NCBI GenBank assembly: GCA_900754495.1
Contig: CAAEDC010000103.1
Span: 1 to 24,796 of the forward strand
Direction of reading: 5' to 3'
From: Eggerthellaceae bacterium
GTDB lineage: Bacteria > Actinomycetota > Coriobacteriia > Coriobacteriales > Eggerthellaceae
Length of the DNA stretch: 24,796 nucleotides
Both the position numbers and the translations under genes were made by a program. Numbering within the stretch: the stretch's first letter is position 1; each line of letters starts with the position of its first letter. A model generated the notes under the pieces. The model had not been told where the DNA came from and did no database searches. It was given only the letters and a program-made list of their open reading frames with translations. Positions 16,539 through 24,055 of this stretch are shown here, in pieces.

Positions 16539-17465
16539 ATGCTTCACGAAGTCCAGTTCCCCTCGTCCAACGGCCGCGACCAGGTCACCGGCTGGATCTA
16601 CGTTCCGGCGACCGAGCCCGAGGGCATCATCCAACTCGTGCACGGATTCGGCGAGCATTCGCGCCGCTACTTCCACATGATCGTGGCGTTCATGGACGCC
16701 GGCTACATCGTCGCCGCCGATGACCACGTCGGCCACGGTGCGACCGCCATCGCCAACGGCACGTGGGGCGACTGGGGCGATGCCGGCCCGCACACCATGA
16801 TGGAAGACGAGAAGCTGTTCAAGGACATCGTCTGCGAGAAGTACCCCGAGCTGCCCTACTACATGTTCGGCCACTCGATGGGCTCGATGATCGCGCGCGA
16901 CTTCTCCGCGAAGTACGGCGAGGAGCTCGACGGCGCCATCTACTGCGGCACCACCGGCATCTTCAAGAACACCCACGAGGTCCGCGCCAAGCTGGACGCC
17001 GTCATCGAGGCCGGCGGGGCTCACGACTCCGACCCGGCGTTCGTCGGCGAGCTGATGGGCTGGATGTTCTCCCGCTGCGCCGAGGGCGCCAGCCTCGGCA
17101 ACGAGTGGATCTGCCACGATCCGTACGTCCAGAAGGACCACGCCGAGGACCCGTTCGACGCGTTCACCCATCCCACGCACAACATCAGCCTGCGCGACTT
17201 CATCGACATGATGCTGTGCATCGAGGGCGAGGAGTGGGCCGAGAAGGTCCCCGAGGATCTGCCGATCCTGCTGATCGCCGGCGACCAGGATCCCGTCGGC
17301 AACTTCGGCGAGGGCGTGTACCAGGTGGCCAACTGGCTCACCGACACCGGCCACGACGTCATCACGAAGCTGTACTCGGGCTACCGCCACGAGATTCACA
17401 ACTACGACGACATCAAAGACGATGTCGAGCAGACCATCATCGAGTGGATCGAGATGCAGTTCTAG
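16539..17465 (+). CDS. Alpha/beta hydrolase, monoacylglycerol lipase-like (serine aminopeptidase S33 type)
   Basis: A 308-residue serine hydrolase, probably an esterase or lipase acting on acylglycerols or similar esters in the cytoplasm. The oxyanion segment is LVHGFGEHSRRY, the nucleophile elbow is GHSMGS with Ser113, the acid is Asp248 or Asp250 in GDQDPVG, and the base is a His near residue 284 in SGYRHEIHNY. There is no signal peptide. The ATG at 16539 follows a GAAGGG box. It is downstream of the TetR gene on the same strand with a 211-base gap and its own candidate -10, so independent transcription is more likely than an operon. A good terminator follows. The coding sequence favours C at third positions very strongly, suggesting high expression. 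Confidence 0.9.
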   Translation: MLHEVQFPSSNGRDQVTGWIYVPATEPEGIIQLVHGFGEHSRRYFHMIVAFMDAGYIVAADDHVGHGATAIANGTWGDWGDAGPHTMMEDEKLFKDIVCEKYPELPYYMFGHSMGSMIARDFSAKYGEELDGAIYCGTTGIFKNTHEVRAKLDAVIEAGGAHDSDPAFVGELMGWMFSRCAEGASLGNEWICHDPYVQKDHAEDPFDAFTHPTHNISLRDFIDMMLCIEGEEWAEKVPEDLPILLIAGDQDPVGNFGEGVYQVANWLTDTGHDVITKLYSGYRHEIHNYDDIKDDVEQTIIEWIEMQF

Positions 17466-17497
17466 ACCTTGAACCCTGAGCACCATCCGACCTGGTC

Positions 17498-17527
17498 AAC
17501 GGCCTCTTCGCACGAAGGGGCCGTTTT
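17498..17527 (+). terminator. Intrinsic terminator after the hydrolase
   Basis: AACGGCC (17498-17504) pairs with GGCCGTT (17519-17525); the stem extends inward through TCTTCG/CGAAGG with one G-U pair. TTTTC follows at 17524-17528. It lies 33 bases after the stop and between convergent genes. Confidence 0.85.
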
Positions 17528-17555
17528 CATTGCGGCTCTTGCGCGGTCGTCGCGC

Positions 17556-18881
17556 CTATGCCTCGTCCTTCGAGGAGTACGCGATGGTGAGCTCCGCCTC
17601 GTCGCGGACGTTGCGCTTGATGATGCGGAAGCACAGCAGCGCCGTCACGGGGATGGCGAGCGCGAGGATGCCGCCGAAGTCGAAGCTGCACGCCGCGCCC
17701 ATCGTGTCGATGATCGTGCCGGCGACGGTGGGACCAAACGCCATGCCGCAGGTCGCGCCGGCGTTGAGCCAGGTGATGGCCTCGGTCAGCCGATCGCCGG
17801 GCACCGCGCGCTCGCAGGTGGCGTTGGCGACGATGAGGAACGGCGCGTACGCGAACGCGGCGATCGTGCCCACGAGGAACAACGACAGCGTCGAGTCGAT
17901 GAGGATCATCGTCCCGTAGGCGCAGCCGATGACCACCGCGAACAGGATCAGCTGGCGGTATTGGGGCATGCGCAGGCGGATCATGCCGAACACGAAACCC
18001 ATCAGCATCGAGGCGACGCCTGAGGTCATGAGGACGACGCTGGCGAACGTCGTGTTGCCGATCTCCTCGGAGAACGACACCGTCGACGTGTCGAACACGC
18101 CGTAGAACGCGCCGACGAACAGCATCAGCACGAACAGGACGCGCACGATCGACGAGGTGCGGAACACGCTTTTGCGATGCGCGAAATCCTCGGCGGGCGC
18201 GGACTCGGCGCTCCCGATCGATGCGACGCCTCCGTCGGCGGAGGCGGGCTCGTCCCATCCGGGCTTCGGCTCGGTCGAGCGCGAGCACATCAGAAGCACG
18301 GTGCCCGCCGCGAATGCGACGCCGCCGAACACCATGCCCGCGATCGGGGCGATGGTCGACGCCAGCGCGACGGAAAGCGAAGGGCTGAACATGAACCCGA
18401 TGTCGTCGAGGACGCCTTCGTACGAGAACATCGTGCGCATGATCGGGGCGGCGTTTCCCAGCTTGCCGGAGCGGATGAGGTACGTCCAGCGCGCGCGGGC
18501 GAGCGCCGGCGGGTTCGGCGAGGCCCCCATCAGGACCGCCGCGGCGAACAGCGCCCCCTCCGGTCCGTCGAACGCGACGATCGCCACCATCAACACGAGC
18601 CCCGCGAGGTTGATAAGCGCCGCCCAAGGCACGACGCGCGACTGCCCGTAGGTGTCGACCAGCTTCGACACGCGCGGCGCGATGATGAACGTCGCCAGCG
18701 CGATGACCGACGACACAAGACCTGCGACGAAGAACGAGAACCCCGAGAGGCTGAGCATCGTCACCGTCCCGATGGTGTTCATATACGGCAGAAAGCGCAT
18801 CAGGAAGCAGCCGATGTCGAACGGGCGCGCCTCGCGCACGCGCAAGATCGCCTTGTACACTCCGGGATTGATCGCCGACAC
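17556..18881 (-). CDS. Major facilitator superfamily (MFS) transporter
   Basis: A 441-residue integral membrane protein with about 12 hydrophobic helices in two halves. They are joined by a hydrophilic cytoplasmic loop of about 45 residues (around 205-245, rich in Ser, Ala, Glu and Pro). The first-half loop has RVSKLVDTYGQSRVV, the position of the MFS loop 2-3 signature in a loose form, and a second-half equivalent is RLRMPQYRQL. The fold is that of a drug or small-molecule exporter, but no substrate can be given. The start is a GTG at 18881 with a purine-rich GGAGGGAGG stretch upstream on the minus strand. It converges with the hydrolase. It is separated from FeoAB by a terminator and repeat A3, so it is probably its own transcription unit. 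Confidence 0.85.
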   Translation of the reverse strand: MSAINPGVYKAILRVREARPFDIGCFLMRFLPYMNTIGTVTMLSLSGFSFFVAGLVSSVIALATFIIAPRVSKLVDTYGQSRVVPWAALINLAGLVLMVAIVAFDGPEGALFAAAVLMGASPNPPALARARWTYLIRSGKLGNAAPIMRTMFSYEGVLDDIGFMFSPSLSVALASTIAPIAGMVFGGVAFAAGTVLLMCSRSTEPKPGWDEPASADGGVASIGSAESAPAEDFAHRKSVFRTSSIVRVLFVLMLFVGAFYGVFDTSTVSFSEEIGNTTFASVVLMTSGVASMLMGFVFGMIRLRMPQYRQLILFAVVIGCAYGTMILIDSTLSLFLVGTIAAFAYAPFLIVANATCERAVPGDRLTEAITWLNAGATCGMAFGPTVAGTIIDTMGAACSFDFGGILALAIPVTALLCFRIIKRNVRDEAELTIAYSSKDEA

Positions 18882-18930
18882 CCGCCGCCTCCCTCCTTAC
18901 ATTCGTATGCAGCAGCAGCCATTCTACCTA

Positions 18931-18969
18931 AGAAAAAGGGGAAAGGGCAGTTCGCAGCTGCCCTTTCCC
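18931..18969 (-). terminator. Intrinsic terminator after FeoAB
   Basis: On the minus strand a perfect 12-bp stem, GGGAAAGGGCAG with CTGCCCTTTCCC (arms at 18958-18969 and 18939-18950), has a 7-base loop and is followed by CTTTTTCT (18938-18931). It lies about 65 bases after the FeoAB stop and before the MFS start, so it separates the two units. Confidence 0.82.
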
Positions 18970-18993
18970 ATCCCCTTTCCCATCGGCGGCGGA

Positions 18994-19025
18994 AATGAGA
19001 AAAAGTGACTGTCCCTTTTTCTCAT
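18994..19025. repeat. Family A palindromic repeat, copy A3
   Basis: AATGAGAAAAA, core GTGACTGTCCC, then TTTTTCTCAT; same orientation as A2 and identical to it except for the last base of the right arm. It lies 7 bases beyond the FeoAB stop. Confidence 0.87.
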
Positions 19026-19032
19026 CTGGGTG

Positions 19033-21390
19033 CTAGGCGGCGCCCAGCAACAGGCCCGCGCCATGCACGGCGAACGCGACGACCCAGGCGACCGCGAGCT
19101 GCCAGAACGCCACGCCGATCGCCCATTTGCCGCCCAGCTCGCGCTTGACCGAGGCGAGCGCCGCGATGCAGGGCGTGTACAGCAGGCAGAACACCAGCAG
19201 GCTCACCGCGGCGAGCGGCGTCAGCGCGGCAGTGATGGCGCCCACGCTGCCGAACAGGATCGACAGCGTCGACACCACGCTCTCCTTTGCCATGACGCCC
19301 GTGATGAGCGCGGTGGAGATGCGCCAATCGCCGAACCCGAGCGGCGCGAAGATCGGCGCGATCCAGCCCGCGATCACCGCCAGGATGCTGTTCTGCGAGT
19401 CGGACACCACGTTGAGCGTGAAGTCGAACGTCTGCAGGATCCAGATGACGATGGTCGCCACGAAGATGACGGTGAACGCGCGCTGCAGGAAGTCCTTCGC
19501 CTTGTCCCACAGAAGCCTGCCGACGTTCTTGGCGCCGGGCAGGCGGTAGTTGGGCAGCTCCATCACGAACGGCACCGCCCCGCCCGAGAAGAGCGATTTG
19601 CGCAGTAGCAGCGCGACCAGGATGCCCACGACGATGCCGCCGAAGTACAGCCCGACCATCACGAGCGCCCCGTTTGCCGGGAAGAACGCCGCGGTGAGGA
19701 ACGCGTAGATGGGCAGCTTGGCCGAGCAGCTCATGTACGGCGTGAGCAGGATCGTCATCTTGCGGTCGCGCTCGGAGGGCAGCGTGCGCGACGCCATCAC
19801 GCTCGGCACGGTGCAGCCGAACCCGATGAGCATCGGCACGATGGAGCGCCCCGACAGGCCGATCTTGCGCAGCAGCTTGTCCATGACGAACGCCACGCGC
19901 GCCATATAGCCCGAATCCTCCAGGATCGACAGGAAGAAGAACAGCGTCACGATGATGGGCACGAACGACACCACGCTGCCCACGCCGTTGAACACGCCGT
20001 CGATCACGAGCGACTGCAGCACCTCGTTGACCTGGGCCGCCGCCATGGCATCCGCCGCCAGGTCGGTGAGCCACCCGATACCCGCGTCCAGCAGCTCCTG
20101 CAGCCATGCACCGATCACGTTGAACGTGAGCCAGAACACGAGCGCCATGATCGCGACGAACGCGGGGATGGCGGTGAAGCGCCCAGTCAGGACGCGGTCG
20201 ATCTTCTGGCTGCGCACATGCTCGCGGCTCTCGTGCGGCTTGACGACGGTGAGGGCGCACACGCGGTCGATGAAGCTGAAGCGCATCTCGGCGATGGCGG
20301 CGGCGCGGTCGAGCCCGCGCTCGGCCTCCATCTGGCTGATGATGTGCTCGAGCGTCTCGTGCTCGTTCTGGTCGAGGTCGAGCGCATCGAGCACCAGCTG
20401 GTCACCCTCGGCGAGCTTGCTCGCGGCGAAGCGCAGCGGGATGCCCGCGCGCTCGGCATGGTCCTCGATGAGGTGCATGATGCCATGCAGGCAGCGATGC
20501 ACCGCGCCGCCGTGGTCGTCCGGATCACAGAAGTCCTGGCGCACGGGGCTTTCCTGGAACCGGGCCACATGGACGGCGTGGTCGACCAGCTCGGCGGTGC
20601 CCTCGTTGCGCGCCGCCACCAGCGGCACCACGGGGATGCCGAGCAGCTCCTCCATCTCGTTGACGCGGATGGAGCCGCCGTTGCCCGTGACCTCGTCCAT
20701 CATGTTGAGCGCCAGCACCATCGGAATGCCCAGCTCCATCAGCTGCATCGTCAGGTACAGGTTGCGCTCGATGTTGGTGGCGTCGACGATGTTGATGATG
20801 CCGTGGGGGTGCTCGTCGAGCAGGAACGCACGCGTGACCAGCTCCTCGCTGGTGTAAGGCGACATCGAGTAGATGCCCGGCAGGTCGGTGACGAGCGTGT
20901 CGGAGTGCCCCTTGATGGGGCCGTCCTTGCGGTCCACCGTGACGCCGGGGAAGTTGCCCACGTGCTGGTTGGATCCGGTGAGCTGGTTGAACAGCGTCGT
21001 CTTGCCGCAGTTCTGGTTGCCGGCAAGCGCGAACGTGATCGTCGTGCCGTCGGGCAGCGGCGTCTCGGTCGCCTTGTCATGGAAGCGCGCACCGCCCTCG
21101 CCCAGGCCGGGGTGGCTGAGCGGCGCCGACGCGCGGCGCGCCTTGCGCTCCTCGCCGGCGTCGCGCACGTCGGACACCTCGATCCGGGCGGCGTCGTCCA
21201 GGCGCAGCGTCAGCTCGTAGCCATGCACGCGCACTTCGACCGGATCGCCCATCGGGGCGTGCTTGACCATGGTCACGTCCGCCTGGGGGATCAAGCCCAT
21301 ATCCAGAAAATGCTGGCGCAGCGCGCCGTCGCCGCCGACGCGCTCGACCGTGGCGGTCTTGCCGATGGGCAGCTCTTTCAATGTCGTCAA
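19033..21390 (-). CDS. feoB: Ferrous iron transporter, FeoA-FeoB fusion
   Basis: Takes up Fe2+ across the cytoplasmic membrane. The 785-residue protein starts with a FeoA (SH3-like) domain (residues 2-72, with LGLIPQADV-like DMGLIPQADV). A linker to about 115 follows, then the FeoB G domain: G1 GNQNCGKT (124-131), VGNFPGVTV, G3 DLPG (169-172) and G4 NMMD (229-232). The membrane domain carries the two Gate regions, including GFGCTVPSVMASRTL and the Cys in MSCSAKLPIYAF. The start is taken as TTG at 21390, which has GAGGAGA 7 bases upstream and begins exactly at the FeoA domain. An ATG at 21618 would add 76 low-complexity residues and is unlikely. FeoA is usually a separate small gene, so the fusion is noteworthy, though known in some anaerobes. 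Confidence 0.93.
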   Translation of the reverse strand: MTTLKELPIGKTATVERVGGDGALRQHFLDMGLIPQADVTMVKHAPMGDPVEVRVHGYELTLRLDDAARIEVSDVRDAGEERKARRASAPLSHPGLGEGGARFHDKATETPLPDGTTITFALAGNQNCGKTTLFNQLTGSNQHVGNFPGVTVDRKDGPIKGHSDTLVTDLPGIYSMSPYTSEELVTRAFLLDEHPHGIINIVDATNIERNLYLTMQLMELGIPMVLALNMMDEVTGNGGSIRVNEMEELLGIPVVPLVAARNEGTAELVDHAVHVARFQESPVRQDFCDPDDHGGAVHRCLHGIMHLIEDHAERAGIPLRFAASKLAEGDQLVLDALDLDQNEHETLEHIISQMEAERGLDRAAAIAEMRFSFIDRVCALTVVKPHESREHVRSQKIDRVLTGRFTAIPAFVAIMALVFWLTFNVIGAWLQELLDAGIGWLTDLAADAMAAAQVNEVLQSLVIDGVFNGVGSVVSFVPIIVTLFFFLSILEDSGYMARVAFVMDKLLRKIGLSGRSIVPMLIGFGCTVPSVMASRTLPSERDRKMTILLTPYMSCSAKLPIYAFLTAAFFPANGALVMVGLYFGGIVVGILVALLLRKSLFSGGAVPFVMELPNYRLPGAKNVGRLLWDKAKDFLQRAFTVIFVATIVIWILQTFDFTLNVVSDSQNSILAVIAGWIAPIFAPLGFGDWRISTALITGVMAKESVVSTLSILFGSVGAITAALTPLAAVSLLVFCLLYTPCIAALASVKRELGGKWAIGVAFWQLAVAWVVAFAVHGAGLLLGAA

Positions 21391-21403
21391 AGCAGTGTCT
21401 CCT

Positions 21404-21763
21404 CGCAGGGATGGCGCGGCGGCGGGCGATCCGCATCTTCGGAGGTCTTCCGTCTTCCGCCACCGTTTAGGTTCTCGTCGTCTGTCACCGCCCACTATAA
21501 AGGTTTTGGCGAAACGGCGCAGCAAGCGCGGTCCGCTCGCAACCAAAGCGGGATGGAAATCGAACAAAGGAGGTGGTTGGGAGACGAGAATCAACCTCCT
21601 TGGCACCGTTTTATCCAATCGAACGGAGAAACCCCCTCCTTATTGAGGTTTTCATCCCAAATGGTTTTCGATGGATGATAATCGCCTCAAGGAGGCAAGG
21701 TGCCAATGGGAGAAGGAGACCATCCCCCACTTCATTCCCTGATGAAGCATTCCTCTGATGTTT
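21404..21763. other. Gene-free stretch upstream of feoB with several hairpins
   Basis: No credible gene is seen. On the minus strand TATAGT (21499-21494) is a possible feoB -10, with no clear -35. From about 21540 the sequence is distinctly less GC-rich and holds several small hairpins: AAGGAGG/CCTCCTT (21567-21573 with 21595-21601, a 3-base bulge and TTG/CAA continuing the stem), GCCTC/GAGGC (21684-21696) and CTTCAT/ATGAAG (21730-21747). A decayed repeat or a structured RNA are both possible. Confidence 0.5.
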
Positions 21764-21832
21764 GATGTGACGGGGGACGGTCCTTCTGTCACATTTGAAT
21801 AATGCGACAGAAGGACCGTCCCCCGTCACATC
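21764..21832. repeat. Family B long palindrome, copy B1
   Basis: The 27-bp arms at 21764-21790 and 21806-21832 are perfect reverse complements. After one A-C mismatch CATT/AATG continues the stem around a TGAAT loop. Each arm holds GTGAC-GGGGGACGGTCC-TTCT-GTCAC-like sequence, itself a smaller inverted repeat. This is the form of REP/MITE elements moved by IS200-like transposases; no transposase is in the window. Confidence 0.85.
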
Positions 21833-21879
21833 CGTGCGCCCTCATCACCGATGTTTTGTCACGAGCCGATAAAAACCGT

Positions 21880-21907
21880 TTGACAAGCGTCGAAGCGCGT
21901 CTACAAT
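21880..21907 (+). promoter_or_regulatory. Sigma-70-type promoter of the riboswitch-AGCS transcript
   Basis: A perfect -35 TTGACA (21880-21885) and TACAAT (21902-21907, five of six) are spaced 16 bases apart. Transcription should start near 21914, about 65 bases before the riboswitch aptamer. Confidence 0.75.
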
Positions 21908-21979
21908 ATCCCCCATATCAAACGCATAGCGCATCCCGCCGAAGCGCCCTGGATCGCAAAGAGACTGGGCGTGGATGGG

Positions 21980-22081
21980 ACCTCTGGAGAATCCCGGCCG
22001 ACCGGGTGCCGAAGGGGCAAGGCGAGCGGCAGTGACAAGTTGCCGCGCGTCGCCGAAACTCTCAGGCAAAAGGACAGAGAG
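21980..22081 (+). promoter_or_regulatory. Glycine riboswitch
   Basis: The conserved glycine aptamer core is present: CTCTGGAGA at 21982-21990, CCGAAGGGGCAA at 22009-22020, and CTCTCAGGCAAAAGGACAG at 22050-22077 region with the GGACAGAG closing strand. P1 is CTCTG (21982-21986) with CAGAG (22075-22079); GGCGA/TCGCC and CGGCA/TGCCG form the long P3 arm (22021-22055). Only one full aptamer is seen. A hairpin upstream (CATCC and GCGCCC pairing with GGGCG and GGATG, about 21930-21978) may be the ghost aptamer or leader that singleton glycine riboswitches use for tertiary contacts. It controls the downstream sodium:alanine/glycine symporter. Confidence 0.9.
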
Positions 22082-22100
22082 CTACACGGTTGAGCCGCAG

Positions 22101-22123
22101 CGCCGCATGGTTCGGCGGTTTTC
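22101..22123 (+). terminator. Candidate expression-platform terminator of the riboswitch
   Basis: CGCCG (22101-22105), loop CATGGTT, CGGCG (22113-22117), then GTTTTC. It lies about 20 bases after the aptamer and 87 bases before the symporter start. The stem is short but GC-only. An overlapping alternative pairing with GAGCCGC just upstream could act as antiterminator. Whether glycine turns the gene on or off cannot be told. Confidence 0.45.
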
Positions 22124-22209
22124 GGGTTTCAGCCGCGCGCTTCTCACCTCCTCCTTTTCCAGATCCCCCGCGACGGAATGCGTTCGGAACGTCGTGAAAG
22201 AGGGGAACC

Positions 22210-23703
22210 GTGGAAGCCTTCGAGAACATCCTTTCGACCATCGACACCTTCGTGTGGGGTCCGCCGCTGATCGCGCTCATCCTGCTGGGCGGCATCTTTT
22301 TGACCATCCGCCTGCGCGCCCTGCAGTTCCCGTGGCTGCCGCGCGCGCTGCGCTACACCTTCAGCAACGAGAAGGGCGCCGAGGGCGAGATCACCAGCTT
22401 CGCCGCCATGTGCACCGCGATGTCGGCCACCGTCGGCACGGGCAACATCGTCGGCATCGCCACCGCCGTGGTGACCGGCGGCCCGGGCGCGCTGTTCTGG
22501 ATGTGGATGGCGGCGCTGTTCGGCATGGCGACCAAGTTCTCCGAGGGCCTGCTGGCCGTCAAGTACCGCACCACTGACAAGAACGGCCACGTGCTCGGCG
22601 GCCCGTTCTACTACATCGAGAACGGCATGGGCCCCAAGTGGCGCTGGCTCGCCAAGGTGTTCGCGTTCTTCGGCATGTGCGTCGGCCTGTTCGGCATCGG
22701 CACGTTCACGCAGGTCAACTCGATCTCCAGTGCGGTCGTGGGCTTCTTTGACCCCAGCAACGCCTACATGGTGACCGTTCCTTTGATCGGCGTCGAGATC
22801 TCCGTCGCCGCCATCATCGGCGGCCTGATCACCGCGATCTTCGCCGCGCTCGTCATCATCGGCGGCGTCAAGCGCATCGCACACGTGTCCGAGCGCGTGG
22901 TGCCCGCCATGGTCGTGATCTTCCTGGTGTTCTCGTTCACGCTGATCATCTTCAATATCGAGAAGATCCCCGCCGCGTTCTACGTCATCGTCACGCACGC
23001 GTTCGGCCTGCAGGCGTTCGGCGGCGGCATGCTGGGCGCCATCCTCATCGCAATGCAGCTGGGACTCGCGCGCGGCATCTTCGCCAACGAGGCCGGCCTG
23101 GGCTCCGCCCCCATCGCCGCCGCCGCCGCGCAGACGCGCGAGCCGGCGCGCCAGGGCCTCGTTTCCATGACCCAGACGTTCATCGACTCCATCATCATCT
23201 GCTCGATGACGGGTCTGGCCCTCGTGCTCACCGACACCTACGAAATCGGCCTCGAAGGCGCCGCCGTCACGACCGCCGCGTTCCAGGCGGGCCTGCCGTT
23301 CCTGCCGCCCGAGGTCGTGTCGTTCATCCTGATGGTGTGCCTGGCGCTGTTCGGCTTCACCACCATCCTGGGCTGGAACTACTACGGCGAGCGCTGCCTT
23401 GAGTACCTGAGCGGGCGCAACCAGAAAGCCGTGCTGGCGTATCGCTGGCTCTACATCGCCTGCATCTTCATCGGCCCGTACATGACGGTGTCCGCCGTGT
23501 GGACCATCGCCGACATCTTCAACGCGTGCATGGCGGTGCCCAACATGATCGCCCTGTTCGCGCTGTCGGGCGTGGTGGCCAAGGAGGCCCAGGACTACTT
23601 CCGCCGCCTCAAGGCCGCCGGCGGCGACGAGAGCAAGATGGAGCCGCGCGCCGACGATGCCGCCGACTGGAAGACCCCCAAGCCGGAGGGCGCGGGAGCG
23701 TAG
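22210..23703 (+). CDS. Alanine/glycine:cation symporter family (AGCS) protein
   Basis: Na+-coupled uptake of alanine or glycine across the cytoplasmic membrane. The 497-residue protein has about 11 transmembrane helices. Family signatures are clear: MSATVGTGNIVGIATAV near residue 75, GGPGALFWMWMAALFGMATKFSEG with the AGCS P-G-x-x-F-W-M-W motif, LGGPFYYIENGMG, and GLARGIFANEAGLGSAPIAAAAA. The start is a GTG at 22210 with AGAGGGG 4-10 bases upstream. The gene sits behind a glycine riboswitch, which makes glycine (or glycine plus alanine) a likely substrate. The last 30 or so residues are hydrophilic and end at GAGA. A strong terminator follows. Confidence 0.95.
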   Translation: MEAFENILSTIDTFVWGPPLIALILLGGIFLTIRLRALQFPWLPRALRYTFSNEKGAEGEITSFAAMCTAMSATVGTGNIVGIATAVVTGGPGALFWMWMAALFGMATKFSEGLLAVKYRTTDKNGHVLGGPFYYIENGMGPKWRWLAKVFAFFGMCVGLFGIGTFTQVNSISSAVVGFFDPSNAYMVTVPLIGVEISVAAIIGGLITAIFAALVIIGGVKRIAHVSERVVPAMVVIFLVFSFTLIIFNIEKIPAAFYVIVTHAFGLQAFGGGMLGAILIAMQLGLARGIFANEAGLGSAPIAAAAAQTREPARQGLVSMTQTFIDSIIICSMTGLALVLTDTYEIGLEGAAVTTAAFQAGLPFLPPEVVSFILMVCLALFGFTTILGWNYYGERCLEYLSGRNQKAVLAYRWLYIACIFIGPYMTVSAVWTIADIFNACMAVPNMIALFALSGVVAKEAQDYFRRLKAAGGDESKMEPRADDAADWKTPKPEGAGA

Positions 23704-23765
23704 GGGCGGGCCGCGATTCAAGAGGCGCACATCCCGCAAGGGATTAGCGACCGGATCACCGTGCG

Positions 23766-23810
23766 AAGCGCATCGCCTGTCGCTTGGATCGGCAGGCGAT
23801 GCGCTTTTTT
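23766..23810 (+). terminator. Intrinsic terminator after the AGCS gene
   Basis: AAGCGCATCGCCTG (23766-23779) pairs perfectly with CAGGCGATGCGCTT (23793-23806) around a 13-base loop, followed by a run of six T (23805-23810). It lies 62 bases after the stop. Confidence 0.93.
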
Positions 23811-24009
23811 CACCTTTGGACGACATCGTCCATCTCGCGTCGACAGTAAACTTATCCGCCACCAGGTATTTTGACGAACGGAAAGCGCATTTCGATGCCG
23901 ATTTGCATCTTTGCCGTTTCTTGATGCACGCTCCATGTCGTCCATCGGCAAATAATGCGCATCAAGCACCCAAAAGCGCGTCACTCCGTCCCTCATTTCA
24001 GCTTGTACG
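23811..24009. other. Gene-free stretch between convergent AGCS and NUDIX genes
   Basis: This segment is noticeably less GC-rich than its neighbours. The minus strand has an open frame (stop to about 24116) giving a basic, Arg-rich product that I do not recognise, and it begins inside the NUDIX gene, so I do not call it. An inverted repeat CTTGATGC/GCATCAAG lies within (near 23923 and 23962). A decayed gene fragment is possible. Confidence 0.35.
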
Positions 24010-24044
24010 AAAAAGGGAGCAGACCTTTTCGAAGCAGCTCCTTT
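24010..24044 (-). terminator. Intrinsic terminator after the NUDIX gene
   Basis: On the minus strand AAAGGAGC (24044-24037) pairs with GCTCCCTTT (24020-24012) with one bulged base, followed by a T-run (24014-24010). It lies 11 bases after the stop codon. Confidence 0.75.
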
Positions 24045-24055
24045 CAAATCGACCC

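Noticed and set aside
21465..21475. Possible DtxR/IdeR half-site (TTTAGGTT) upstream of feoB
   Set aside because: Only one half of the 19-bp palindrome is present; the other half does not match, so iron-regulator binding is not supported.
21391..21618. Earlier in-frame ATG for FeoAB
   Set aside because: The added 76 residues are low-complexity and have no family match; the ribosome binding site and domain start both point to TTG at 21390.
22144..23862. Long minus-strand open frame opposite the AGCS symporter
   Set aside because: His/Asp/Gly/Arg-rich shadow frame; the plus strand has all AGCS signatures and crosses a strong terminator at its end.
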